This document shows, in pieces, positions 38,501 to 53,500 of a stretch of DNA of 64,000 nt. Positions within the stretch are counted from its first letter, which is position 1; each line of letters starts with the position of its first letter. The translations under genes were made by a program, and so were the position numbers. Source of the stretch: Onchocerca volvulus. Taxonomy: Eukaryota; Nematoda; Chromadorea; Rhabditida; Onchocercidae. Under the pieces are notes generated by a model that had not been told where the DNA came from, searched no databases, and was given only the letters and a program-made list of their open reading frames with translations. The stretch is from positions 22,158,603 through 22,222,602 of the forward strand of contig HG738137.1 in assembly GCA_000499405.2 (NCBI GenBank), read 5' to 3'.

Positions 38501-41500
38501 TTGGAACCACCACTTATTGTTATCGTCAAATTATCTCTGATGCCAACTGATATTTTGGAAACTGTTAATGAATTCTAAAATTCTCAAAACCAAAATAAAA
38601 ATGAAGAATATCTTACTTAAAAGAGGGATCGTTCGTCAATCAAGAGAAACAAAATATCGTAATTCTCGTTAAATAACATAAAAAAGAAAAGAATGAAGGA
38701 AAAACTTCACAGTTACTTCAGAATTTCTTATAGAAACTCTTATATAACACTACACTAGACAAAGCAAAAGTTTCTCATAATTCTTTGAAAATATCAAACC
38801 TTGCAGGACAATTCAACAAAGAACAGAATCATATCTATCTGCACCGTCCTATTTGCGCCAAATACATATAATGCGCAGTAAGGTACCATCACATCCGTTA
38901 TTTCAAATATTATTTCACCATCATCACGAACACGACCTGCTTCTGTAATCGTTTCATCTTGGCACACGACCTTAATTTACAAGTGATTTAGATTAATTAT
39001 TTAATTTAGATTCGTATTTAATGCAGATTTTTCTGTCATATTAAGTTTCACTTCAATCTCAGTATTGGTATGCATAGCCGCTGTACTGTTAAATTTATTT
39101 TTGTATCCTGAAAACAACAGAAGAAGCATTAATAAATCAGATAAATTCAAGCGCTAAACATTTCCATAGGATATTCTGAACAGAACGAAAAGGATCAAAT
39201 GAGCAGAGCCATCAATGGAATTGAGATGTATATCTGGGAACTTTTTAAAAGTTGAATTAATCCGAAACCTGCCCTGAATCTATTAATATCAACAGAAATT
39301 ACGAATTCAAACCAAATAATTCAATTTTGTTGCTAAATGCAGTGGCACTGAAGCTCGAAATTTTTCTCCAACTCGATATGCTACACTGTTATGAGGTGAT
39401 TGCTGAATCCAACCGTATTGTAGCCATTCGAAATGATCCACCGAAGGTAGCAGTAAAGTAACAGGACGTGACAGCCTCTCCCCAATTTTACGTCGAGCCT
39501 AAACTCGACGGTTTAAATTTTAACTAAAATATTACTGCAATAAAAGTCCATGCATGTGATGAAGATAAAAATAGTAATTCTGACACGGGAAGGCATATTT
39601 TGCTCCAAAGAAAGAAATAACTAAATGGGAGCTCTTTTATCCAACAAACAATCTGGCTTTCTTGCTTCCACAATTAATCTTTTCTCAAAATATTTACTCA
39701 TACTTAACTCTCTTCCCTCTCTCTGAAGAAAGAAAGACTGTTTTGTTGAGAGGAATTTATAATGAATGGAACGTTTTAATAACTGCCTGTTTATAAATAT
39801 TTGAGATTTAAGGTAATTCTCTCGAAATAACGAAGTGAAGATTAAACGGAAGGTTTGCGCGAGTAAATTATATGTGCATACAAATCCCTTGAAATTAATC
39901 CAAGTTCACAAATTCCTTGAATCAAGTTCACAAATTCCCTGAATCAATTTTAGGCTTCAATGAGTTAATTTACATATTAAATGTCATGTCCTTCCATCTT
40001 ACATTTTTTCTTAACTTATTCACTCGAATAAAATTTTTGATTTTTTTTTTCTTTCACTTGAGTGCAAAGCGCGCATTCAAAAATCTGTCAGAACGCTTCT
40101 TTGAAAACAATTTTTCCTGGCAAAAGCAAAAATTTTGCGCTACAAAATGAAAAATCGTTAATTTCTTGCAGTATGTGCCAAGTCTACTTTTTCAAAGTAT
40201 TTTCTATCGTTTTTAATGAAGAAATTGGGGCAGCAAGAAAAGAAATTCACAGTCTTAAAGGTCTCAAGGCTATTTATTAACTCTAATCCCTCATTTTCCA
40301 TAGCATTGTTTTAAAAATCAAAATTATGGCTTGTTTATTCCTATCTGTGCAAATCTTCTCAAATTAAACACCTTGAAACAAACTTCTTTGTTAAATATCA
40401 GTGAATTAGTATTCACTATGTCTCAGCCAAACGAATTTTTCCCCAACTTATTGATTTGCACATTTCTGATCTTTTTTAAAATTTATTAAAAGAGATTTTT
40501 ATACTCTTACAAGAAATATAAAGGAGAATAACCTGAATAAGCATCACTCGACAACTGTGTTCATATAAACTGGAGGAAAATGGTATGTTTAAAAGGAATC
40601 CAATTCTTCCCTCATAACTTGTCAAATTAAGAGTTTGCTTTTTATCTGTAGAAATGCATCGAACATCAACTTTCACTTCCTGCGATCTCATCGAAGATCC
40701 ATCCATCGATTTTATCTGTAACAGTAACTCATTAAAAGCTTTTCATCTAGATCTTTCCCCTCTTATAACATTTGTAGTCCTATTTTCAAAAGTCTTGATA
40801 CCATGTCTAAAGTTTTAATCAATCAAAGTTTAATTTAACCTATCTTTAATTCTAATTTATTACTTCCTGATCACTTTGGTCTTATTTATTATTTCTTCAG
40901 AAAATACTAAATGCAAATAAAAAGAATGAGAGCAGTCGAAATTTGAATAAAAGTAGACCTAGTATGCGGCTTTGAACTCCGTTAATCACTCACCCATACT
41001 GATATGTTTGAAGAATCGCGATAATATCCAGGTCTCAGAGGAATGAGTTCAAAGCCTGCCAAGTTGTTATCAATTTCTACATTATTCTTAACTCGACTGC
41101 CTGTTCCTTGATCTAACACTTCTGCTGTAAGTTTGACCAAATTTGTTGATGGAGCAGTTGCATTTCTACCGCACTGAGTAATATTTACGTGTTCAGACCA
41201 GTGACTTGAATTTATCTGAAAATTTGAATTTTAAATTATAAAATTTCTATTATATATAAAAGTATATGAGCATGCTTTGAGTGAATGCATGTATATAACG
41301 AAAACTACATAGATTAGCGTTGTGATAAATCTGATAATACATCCAACCACTAGCATAATACTAACTTTTATAAAATAAAATTGGTTAGACGTGATACGTG
41401 CTCGTCAGTGCGGTCCGTGTGATTTTTTGTTTCAAAGCAAAGATATACAGATATAAATGTTCATTTGACACTTTTCTGCGCATGATTGGAAATTTGTAGC

Positions 41501-44500
41501 AACTTTCCTTGAGAAGGTCATGAACGAATTGCTGTCGACACTTCATTTTATTAAATATTCTTCTAAAGATTGCATCGCTCAGAATGGAAGCAATCTTTTG
41601 CTTTATTTATTTCTTATAATTAATGATCTTCATCTATTATTGCATGATTCAAAGAAAAAAATCACTAAAATTTCGACTTTTTTGCAACAAAGTTGATTTC
41701 CGACCAAGGGAATCATTACCACACTGCTAAGTTTGGTATTATCACTAGTTAAGTTTTCTCACCCGCTTCTTTCCACATAGATTGTTGAAATATACCAGTA
41801 ATCTTCTCCATAAACACTAACTTTATAATGCATATTTTAATCACAATTTTATTTCATTTTTAATACAACTGTCAAGAGATTATCACAAGAAAAATTGGTA
41901 ATTCATGAGAAGTTGCAAAAAATAAAGAAAAAAAAAAAACCTTATCCGACAGAACTACTTGAATACGTAATGATACTCCTTTTAAATGACGGCAGAATTT
42001 TTTACTGCCTCAACTTCTTAATTTGGCTTAAAATTTTACTTCAGAGTAATTTTTTTAATACTCTTCAAAAAAAAAAAAAAAAAGTGCCGAACAGAATCAA
42101 TAGCCTTTTATTCCTTCTGGTAGTCAAATTTAATAAAAATAATTTCTTCCTTATTTAGACTTCTTATTGACTTTTTAAAGGATGAAATGAATTGTTAAAG
42201 CAAAGCAGTATTATTTGTGTTTTATAGCTTTGAATACTGGTCGCATGTCTTCGCAAGAACTTTAAAAAAGATGCGACAAAAAAATTACGGAAACAAATCG
42301 TAAAGTGAATTTCTAAATGCTCAAAGATGAGCGATGAAAAAACAATTATAACCACAATAACAAATATGTTTAATTTTTCAGAATTCATTCAAAAGATGAA
42401 AATTAAAAGAATAATAAGATTAATAGAGCTTTTTTAAGAATCATTTTATCATGAAAATTAACTATTTGAATGATGATCAATTCATTTTACTTTAGCGCTT
42501 AACAAAATTTTACGATCTATTTTTCACTTCGTTCAAATTGCACAATAAAGAGAATCCTCAGAGTTTTATATCTTCTCTGTAACTTCACTTATAATATAAA
42601 TAAAATGTATAATTATTATTTTGCGCTAATTTAAAACACATACTCGTGAGACTGATTTTTCGTTTTGAAAATTTAGACAAATGTTTGCTTGTTCTTGCTA
42701 AACACCAAGTTTCACCGGAGAAATACAACTTATAATATTTTATAATAGCTTCTATAATGAAAAAAACTTTTCCTGGTCTATGCAGTTTTCTAAAGGAGAT
42801 ACAATGAGTAGTAGAAAATAAAGAGTAAAGAACTGAGAAAAAAGTAAAAAGTTGGTGCAAATCGAATTCATTCTCTTATCAATTCATTATATTCTTATGA
42901 ATTTCATTTTAAGAGTGGATATAAGCGAATGATTTGAAATAATTTTGACAATAACCCTGCTAGCTAGCTATCTTCTAAGTATTATTAACATTTCATTAGC
43001 CTCTTTTCAGAAGATTGTTCTATTCGTCTTTCAACATGGCACTACCAACTTGATCCTTCCAAAAAAGTTTGATAAATTTTAAGGTTGGAACACGCAAAGA
43101 ATTTTCACAAACTAAGCAAAAGAAACGGTTCAGAAGTGATACATTGTTATGAAGAAAGAATTTTAAAATGCCAGCATATATTGTATAGTGAATAGAGTCA
43201 TTATCGTCAGGTTTTGATTCTTGTAAAATGACTATTAAAATGATCGGAATTTTCACAAAAAAAAAGTAAAGCTATTATATCAAAAATCATATCAAAAATC
43301 TACTTCTGGTATAATTATAATAAAAGTAAAGCTAATTCTCATTAGCTATTTCGTGAAAAGTAAGATAATGAGACATAAAACCACTCTGGCCAACTTTATG
43401 ATACAAAAAAAAAATCTAAAAGTACTGGGCTCTTTTGCAAGCGGACACAGTCATCTGAATATTAAAACTTTAAAATACTGAGTCAAATATTTAAATTAAA
43501 AATTTTTTTTTTCTATATTACACAAAATATATTACACAAAGCAATTTAGAGAAAAAAAAAAACTTAAATTAACAACTTTCCCTAACTTACTCTTTAGGCT
43601 AAATTTTTTTCGTCGAATCTTTTCTTGACAGAATGTTTTTTCTTGAAAACGAAATAACAGTAGTGAATAATTATAACAAGATGAAAATAGTCTGTGTTCG
43701 AACATGTCTTTCTCATAAATTCTGCTTATCATTTTGACAAATTGTTCAAAATATCATCAAAGCAATTTGCATAGAAATATCACATGATGGCAAGTAAAGT
43801 GAACTTTCTCCCAAAAAGATCACTTTTCTATTCTTTGAAATTGAAATTGCATATCTACAACGGGGGGTATTCCGTAGTTTGTAAGTGCTGATTGGATGGT
43901 ACCAGAAGTGTTGAACAGTCACTATTCGTGGTACTTCCCACACTGGCACAAATCATTTTTTGCTCTTCCACTACTGAAGAACTAAAAGGATCGGCAGATA
44001 AGATGTGCTTTTCTACATTCATATCTATTCTTGATCCGATATCAAATCCAGCTTCTGTTCTTCCTGTACCTGTCCGGAATCTTCTCACTCTACTACATCC
44101 ATATTGTTGTTGTTCTGATAATGTTGTTGGAGGATAACACGATGTTACATATAATTGTTCATAGCATTCTCGTTCATATCGCGCTATCGCTGCAAAACTT
44201 TTCTCATCATCCATTCTCATGCTTGCCAGATAGCGATTAATAATACGCTGTTGGATGGGCATTTGCTCTGTTGCTGATAAACTCCTACAAATCAAATCCA
44301 AATCGATAACTTTATCAGGAGAGACAAATCTATGAACGAGAATCATACTTTAGGTCTGAAAATTACGGATTAGTGCAAGGCAGGTGTCTCAAAATATTGA
44401 AAAGCTTCCTTCTTAGATCAAATTGTGGAAAAAAAAAGTTACTGTAGATGTTTATTCAAGCAGCAATTATTCATGAATTATACTTTTGTGAACTATTATT

Positions 44501-47500
44501 GTCAAATGGAATCATTGCGGGGAAGAATGTGGAATTCATGAGTATCCATGTAGATTTGAAAATGCTCCAGTTGCTATATGATATATTTCATTATAATATT
44601 AAATGCACTTTTTTGTGGCAATCTCTTACAGGTTACATTGAGTTAAGCATTTTCCATGAAATATGAATATCATAATATTCAAGTACCAAAAGACGCAAAA
44701 AATTGATAAAGATTGATTCCTCTCTCCTAGAACTCCCAAATTATATAGAATTTTGAATTTTATTTTTAAAGAATACATCTGGCGCTTGGTTCAGAAAATG
44801 ATGTTGCCGAGATGAAGATGAACATTTCGGCAATATCATCTCTTATATCAATTGCCAAGCATATTCTCCAAAATCTGTACTGAATTTTTAGCTATTTCAG
44901 ACTTTTTTTTTTTTCAATAATTGCTTTAGTCTTCTTTGTTCTTCTTTCAGTACTGTAATCACACGTCTAAGCAGAAAAGATCTTATCAGTAGTAATAAAA
45001 TAAAAATAAATTTTACTGCAATGAAACTAATTAGAATGCAAATTAAAGCAAATTAGCACAAGCAATAAATAGTGTAAATTGTTTAAAATTAGCAGCTTAC
45101 AAATGTTCCAAAGCAATTAGTAACTGAAAGAGTAAAGTGATAATAGAAAACAGAAAGAGATTAGATTCATTTAAAAAGATATAAGCAACAAGAATTATAA
45201 AGAAAATTATACTAATTAATTAGATAAAAAGTATTGGCACTTTTCCATTTCAATCGAATAATCATTCAGACTTTCCTTACATAGCTATAGATATCATCTC
45301 AATTTTGATTCTTCTCTTTATAGTGACATCTGTCTTGAAGTTTTAAATGTCTAAATTTGATTGTATTTTGAAAGAGCTATTAGAAGGGTCCGTTATCGCT
45401 TCCGATAGTCCCTTGCATAAAATGCTCCTTTTAGAAGTTAAAAAACAATTACTAATGGCAGAAAGACATCCCTCGCCTACTTATCAAATGCTGATAGAGC
45501 TTAATATCGTGTTATCATATCTTTGTCCTTGGATATATCACTTGCTATGAATAATTAATCAGTCATTTTTTTCTCACGCAGGTCTTACTATCTTTTGTGA
45601 ACTGTTTTGGGATGCATTTTACGGGATTCTTCCATGAAATAAAACCATTAATGATCCTTAATGATCCGTTTTTCTGTTACTTGAAACATGAATTTCTTGT
45701 AAATTACTGTTCTCTCATACAACTCTTATTGCTCTTATCACACTGGCGTTCAATATTTTAAATTTGACTTTAAAACTCACTGAACAGTTTTTTTACTTCC
45801 ACTTCTTTCCTATTTCGTTTAACTTAAACAATTAATTCAATTCCTTAAATCATTCGTTACCATACTTTATAAAAATATTTGCATTGTTCAATACAGTGTA
45901 TCCCGTATGAAGTTTCTATGGACGATTAATAAACATTCTTCATGAGTTTTACTTTCTCAATATTAATTCGGAATTATCTTTGCTATCTGAATTACCTGAA
46001 ATCTGCATGTTCTTGAACCTAGTCGTAATTTTCAGCGATCATTTTTAAATAAGTATTGAGTTCGTTTTAAAGCATATTCCAGTGACGATTCGAAATAATA
46101 TCTTCTTAAAGCAAATATTATCTTAAACATATTCAGTATAGACATGTATCTTTACAATGCTTGGCTACTGTAATCGATATATATCTTTTTCCACTTCAAT
46201 TTTTTAATTATTTAATCTATTTGTTTATATGCTTGCAGCAGAGATGAGGTAACTATCCTGTCATAGAAAATATTTGTATATTATTCGAGATTCAAATCAT
46301 AATAAGGATTTTGGTATTGATTTTTGCCTTGATCTGTGTCATTACGGAGAAATCTACAAGTTTTATATCATCTGTCAGCATATTTCAAATCAAAACATTT
46401 ATTCATGACGCTAAAATTTTCAAAGCAAGAACTATAATTTTGATTTGATGGGATTTTTGGACATAATATTTATGTAATTTAGGCAAAGATATCTCTTCCT
46501 ATATCCATTTACCATAAAACAATTATGCCACCATTTTGATTAAAGCTGTTTTTGAGTTATAAGACTAGAATGATAATTTTTTTGGATGTTTTTCATTACG
46601 AATAATGCTAATGTTAAATAACTTCATGCCAGCTACGAATCTATTGCTTATTTAGCAAGCTAATCCTTTTATTTGCCAATATTTTTATAATCAAAGCACT
46701 TTACTCATACTGCTAAAAATTACAAGGCGGGAACTACTATATCTCTGGGAGCTTATAGCTTTCGATAAGATTTTCTTTTAACTTTTTAGATTATTTTCCA
46801 ATAAATAATATAAAAATACAATTCATTAGAAGGATTTTCAAATAGAATTTAAAAATGAACATATTTGGAGAGAATGATGCATTTCTCATATGATTTTTTT
46901 TAGGATAAATTTTCTTCAGAACAATAATAATCATTCGAATTTTTGATTCGAATAAATATTTACTGAAGAACTAACAAGAATGCAATGCCAGAAAAATTCA
47001 CCAAAGATTATGTTTTTCAGTTGTGAGAGCTAGAAGTAAAGCTTCTTTGAATAGCTTTTGATCATTAAAAATATCAGAGTTCAGTGAAAACACTATAGCT
47101 TTTTATAAATCTATAATTTGGAGGAAGGAAAAAGAATCAAGAGAATAATTTTCACGAAAACTAATAACTGGCCTTATCCACAGTGCTTAAAATAGTCCCT
47201 AATCAGATGTAATGAAGACAGAAAGTGATGAAGGACATCAGGATAAAAGTTAAAAATTCGAAAAATCCTACTAAATTGGAAAAATTTCAGTCGTATTATT
47301 GTAAGAAATTTCAGAGATTTGAAATTGAGTAGACATATTACCTTGTTGGCGGTGGTACAATTGGTGCACGACGAAAGTAGGGCGTATCGGGTAACAGATG
47401 ATACGGTGCCGGTAAATTTAGGAAACGATTCTTTTCACTTCCACTATTACGTGATGCTCTCTCGTAAAATTGACCTGTCTAAAATGTTACTCATCGTTCA

Positions 47501-50500
47501 TGAAGAAGTTCATATTCTGCAGTAATCCCCGAGGAAATTTGGCGGGCAGTAAAAAGACAAACTTAAAAGTTGACTTTTTTGAATATTATTACGCACCTCA
47601 AACATATTATTAGCTTCAGAAATTTGTTTCAGCAAAAAGGCGGTAGTCGGTAATGGCCTGGTACCAGGTCGCTCAGGTGATGGCATATCATCCTTGAGGG
47701 TCATCGTTGAAGTATCTGGATGATAATGAATTTGATGCTTGCTTATTTCATTTTTAGTACTGTTTTGAAACGAATTAGTGAATCCAAATAGCTTCGCATC
47801 AGCAATAATATATGGATCATTGGCATCTTTGTCTGTCGTCACTACAAAATTACTATTATTACTTATCACTCTTGATTTCTTCGACCTTTACCCATAATGC
47901 CATGAATATCGCAAATACAAAAACCAATCGATACCCAAGTATTCAATGAATACAAATTCTACGATGTCAGGCTTAATTCCTTCTATAAACAATGAGTTTA
48001 ATTTGTGAAACTTGTGAATTAATTCGTTCAGAAAATCTATTTCTACATTCAAAGTATAACAGACAGAATAAGGAAAGAAATTATTTAGGATTATTGATGT
48101 TGTGTCGATTCGGAGTTCGACCCAAACCTTCCTAAAAGCTTACAAAATCCGTCGTTTTTCACTCTGACCTCTTTTTTTAGACTGCCTCCTTAATCGGTCA
48201 TGATGTATTCTCTCCAAAAAACTCTTCCTTTGAAAAAAAAAAAATTGAAGAAGAGACACTTATCTTCAAAATTCTGTCAGAACGAAAACTTATTTATACT
48301 TCCTATAATTTTTATCTAGTACATTTCCCTCTTAGTTGAAACAATATAATTTACAAAAATAAATTTTCATCCATCCATTCCGACCTTTGAACTTTGCTAT
48401 TATCCCAAGATGCGTAATTCTTTCACTTCGGAACAAAATATTTACATTGATGAGAAGTATGATTCGTTGTATCAATGACAGCTAGGTTGCTATTCACAAA
48501 TAAATGAGCTTGCTTGAAACTCCACAGTTTCAACACTCTTCCCTTCGTTTCCATTTTATTGCCACATATCTTTTAAATTTTTGAAATTCTTTTCAAAATT
48601 TGAAATAAATTTGATAAGAAATATTGTGATAAAATATAAAATGAAAGTAAATTTAAACATCTTTTTTCAGATTTTCCATACATATTCTCCTTTCAAAGAA
48701 TTATATTTTGCATTATCATATTTACTAAAAATTAATATAGTCCTGCTTATCTCGATCATTCCTTTTCCTATAACTGATCAAGCAAAAATTATGTCATTTT
48801 TTGTCTAAATTACGCTTTATAAATACAGCTGATATCGATAAAGGACTTAGAATTTGGGAAATTTAATTGAAATTTGCATTTGTAATATCTTGGTACCTTA
48901 ATAGCATTCTCCTTTTCACTTTCATTATTGAAAACAATAATGTACCCATTACTGTCGCTTATTTGGATCCACTTTACTTCCTTTATATTTCCATACCTAT
49001 AAACTTAAATACTCAAAATTTACTTTTTCTTTGCATGAGAGGGTTGCAGAATAAAATTCCTACTTTAAGATAAATTCCCATCGTTCATCTTATTTTTACA
49101 AGTAGCAAAATAGAGATTTCCTGTCATCAAATTCTTCCAATTTTTATCATCCTATTTTTGCATTATGCGAAATCGAGACTTCTCTAAGAATATTTATATT
49201 TTTTTTCATGAAAAATAAAAATATAGATTGAACTCTAAGCATTATTCCTTAATGTTTTAATTTCAATTCGAAATGATGGAATAAAGTTTTTGTTGGAAAA
49301 GAAATAGAACTTGAAACAAAGCATGGAAAGGAAATTTCTAATTTTATTTTAAGTGCGATTTGATTCAAGCCTAGTTTTTTAATGATTTGAATTATTAAGG
49401 TATTGCAAACATTAATTTGAATAATCTTCTACTTCCAAAGTATTTGCTGGCACATTAAAATTCGTTTTAGATGCTTTCATTTTTATATTGACAGAGAGAA
49501 TTGTCTTAAAACTTTCATTGTTGCTTCAGAATAATCTTAAATATGTCCATTACTGTGCGAGATAAGTCTCCGAAGATTCATCTCAATGGATTTCAAAATT
49601 TCTAAATCTTAAAATTTCCAATTTTACCCAAATCCATTATTTTTCAACCTTTCATCTCTTCAAACGAACCGTGAGAATATTTGTGTTATTTCGTTTTCGG
49701 ACAAGAAATTTCCGGATGACAATGTTGCAAATATGGACAATGATGAGCTATACTGAGGTGTCCATTCATCCAGATAATTTCCGGATGTTGATGGTGTTGA
49801 TTCCTCATCATCCTCATTATCAGTATGGCTATCATCGTCGTTTCCGCCAGAGAATACTGATATGCCACTAGTACAGCGATGAGAAAACAATCCATCAATA
49901 CAGGTTGCTGCGGTCGCGAAGGATGATTCAATTGCTGTGCTTATGTCACCTATTCCTTGAGTGTGTCCTAAAGTTAAGATCAAATCTCGAATATTTCCAT
50001 CAGTTCCGTCCTGATCAAGATTCAGGATTGGAATACCCATGGCATTCACCATGGTGTTCGAAGTAGTTGCCATAGTGTTTGCAGCCAAACCGGTTAATGT
50101 TGCCGAATCATTCGTTTCTGATGAAACTGCCGTAAAATCGGACATCTTTGCTCTGCATAAGTTGCAATCCTTACTACCACTCTCGTTGTTTAGGCTCGAT
50201 GATTGGGCCAAAAAGCACTTCAACATGACAAGGTAACTGTCGCCTCTCTGATTTGGCTGTTCAGAAATGACAAAGCACACACAGCCGAGTGGTTTTTCCA
50301 ACTAACATAGTAATACTTAATAATTTTTCTAATCTTTTTTATATACTCGATATACTTGCAACCATTGAACTTGCATGAAATTTGCATCTCATTTAAAAAT
50401 ATGAATGGCACAAATCTGCGATTTTCCTGGCAAAAATCGATAGTATGGCATTTAGTACGGAAAATTTACAAAATTTATTCCCAACAATCTGTAAAGATCG

Positions 50501-53500
50501 AGTGAGTTAAAAATACAAAATTCCAACGTTAAGTGAACAAATTTAGCGTCTCAACAAAGCTGTATGCGTTGATTTTCCTCAATTTTTGACTTTTCATCCA
50601 TTATATATCATATGAATTTAGGATTACAGAATCTTTTCCTAGAAATAAATTTGGTAATTCAATAATTTTGCTAAAAATTAATACTGAAATTACAAAAATC
50701 TAAAAAATATTGGAACAGGTGAGTTAAGAGTGCAGAATCGCTCAACTGAAAAAAAAATTTATAAACAAAAATTATCTTATTTTTACGAGTTCTTGGCCTT
50801 CAAAAGAATTAACGTGAAAAAACGGAAAAATATTTAAAACATACTGCCAAATGTGTAAGCTTTAATCCTGAAATTCCCAATTATTTTTTAAATAAGATTT
50901 ACAAATTGTAATAATAAAAAAAAAAATGATTAGAATTAAGGTCAGAATTATGACTAATTAAGTAATATTATCGCTGTAAAGTAACTTGATGAATGCGAAA
51001 CTACATTTCCTTAATTCTACTTCTGTGAGTTACGAGTTAAAAATAAGGAAAATAGTTTTAGGAAAAATAAATAAAAGAAAATTGAAAAAAGGAGTGATTA
51101 AAAAATACTAGTCTTTCATGTCTTCTGAAATGCGAGCAAAAATGTCCCAAAATTAATTATGTCTTTTCACGTATTAATTTGTTTGTCCACGTGATAATCT
51201 ATGAAAACAAATAATTAAGTAAAGAAAAAGATTTTTACTAACGCCAGTCTTTTTCTTCTTCATATCAATTGCAAAACAAATATACCGAAGTGCCCAAATT
51301 GCTATATTTTAATTTCAAATAAAATTTTTATCAAAATGTTTGTTGAATTTTCCTTATTATTAAAAATTTTCCTTACTTTAAAATTTCTTTATTTTTTCCT
51401 TACTTCAAATTTTCCTCACTGGCTTGCAAAGTGACTCATGAAGTGAAATTTGATACAACTTAAAGAAAAGTCAAAAATTTATTCTTGTTAGATCTATCTA
51501 ACTACAATATCATGAATCACTGATTTTCGGTCGATTTTACCTTTTCTGCTCTTTCATAATTTCGAAAATGGTATCGGGAGAGATCTGCTTCAAAGTTTTT
51601 AATATATCCCTACACGATTTTCAAGCAATAAGCCATAGTGAAATACTATATTTTATTTATTAAGCTTCAAATTATGAGAAAAGTTCTAAGGAAAATTTTC
51701 AGCCATGCTAAAAAATCAATTAGTCAATTCTTTTCAAACGAACTTGCAAGAAAATTGCCATATATCCCTTAGATAGAGAATTTAATGTCAAAGATATAGC
51801 TGGAATTGATATTTTGTGCTTTTAGGAGAAATGTTCATCTTCTGGAAGTCAGTTTGATGATTACTATTCAGTTCCCATGCCGAAAAATAATCACAATCGT
51901 GTGCTATTAAATAAGTCAAACAGTCAAGTGTCAACCATTAGGAAGCTAATGCATGATTTACTCCACTAATTATGATCGTACCTGTCTGCATTAATAATCC
52001 AGATAACCATTCATTTGATAATCTCCACATGCTTTCGCTGTTTTGTCATACTAAGTTTAAAATCTCTTCACTTTTGACCATAACGAGTTTTGGAAGTGAT
52101 CTATTTCGACATCCTTATTGCAAACTTCAGTTTTTTTTCAACTAATATATTTTAAATTTAGCATTTGAAGTTCTGAGATTCGCAAGTTTTACAGCTTTGA
52201 TTCTCATTTCCTGCCTTCTCTGATTGGATGATTAAAATAAATGCTATCGCACAAATGGTGAATTTCCATCTTTCCAAATAAAATATATGCTGACATTGTA
52301 TAAGATATCTATTTGTTCTGCCACAAACAAAATAGATTAGTGACTGAATACTTTTTTTGAAACAGTTTTCGGTTAAACTTAAATATATCAAATTTATTTC
52401 TGCTGATTTGACGGCTTCATTTATTCATGACTGATTATTCCATTTCTTACCAACGATTGCTCTCTTTAATTGTAATTAAATATTATGTTTATTGAAAAAG
52501 TGTGTTCGGTACTGAATAGTGCTATTATCCATTAGAATTTAACAACTTTTCAGCAAGTGGAAGAGCAAAAAATTGTTTATAATCGCAAATCTTGCGAAGA
52601 ATAAGCATCCTCTACTAGAGCAGAAAATTTGAAGTGATTTAAATTAAAATGATAATGAAATATCTGCTAAAGAAAGCAACTAAAAAATCAAATTTCAGTT
52701 TATTTGGTACTAGTCATAAATTAATTTTAGTAATTACTTCGGAAAAAATTGTCTGAATGCCTAGGCTCTCAGAACAGAAACTATCTTATCGTAACTTGAC
52801 AATTCTATAATTTCTTCAACTGGGATTAAAGTAGTTTTCTCATGAGTCAATAACTTTTTTGCTCTTTCTTAATAGAAAATTCCTAGCAAACAAATATGCA
52901 TTAAATTATCTCCATTTCACATTTTGACTGATCTGAAATTTTTGTTTTCATTGATTGCTATTTTGTTACAAAAACTCATCAATTCATACCTTCTAAATGG
53001 ACTTAAAGCTAAACTGTTCAAATCATAAGTCTCATCAATGCATCACTAATTAACAAAATATCTGTAATACATTTTATACATATGTAAGATGATAAAATAT
53101 AAAATAAAAAGAAGAAAATGGCCTAATTCTGCTCTGCATGTTTAATTTGGCAAATATTTGCATATTTTGGTTTTGCGCGAAAATAATTTTGACAAAATTT
53201 AATTTTGAATCAAAAATAAATTATTTCATTTTTGATGAATAAGAAGCAAAGGAGTAGATGAAAATGTTTGAAATCATGCAAAGTGCTATCATAAGCCAAA
53301 ATATTTATGATATACTTAGATTAAACCAAAATATTTTTGTATTATATAAATATTTCGGTGTAAACAAGAGACTTCGTAATGTAAAATTGTTTTGATAATC
53401 AAAGTGTTTCCATCCAAAAATATTTCTCACATGATTCATCATTTAAGATGAATGTACGTGAAAGTTACGGTATCTAATGTAATTCTTCGTTTTTTTTTTT

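Noticed and set aside
39000..39115. Additional exon of the complement-like gene after an acceptor at about 39108 (minus)
   Set aside because: Its open frame does not fit the phases of the neighbouring exons. A 21-base microexon would fit but is not needed, since 39313 joins 38970 directly in phase.
43892..44240. Plus-strand open frames over the last nested-gene exon
   Set aside because: They mirror the longer, better-supported minus-strand exon 44329-43855.
47319..47525. Plus-strand open frame of 68 codons
   Set aside because: Antisense shadow of a minus-strand exon of the nested gene.
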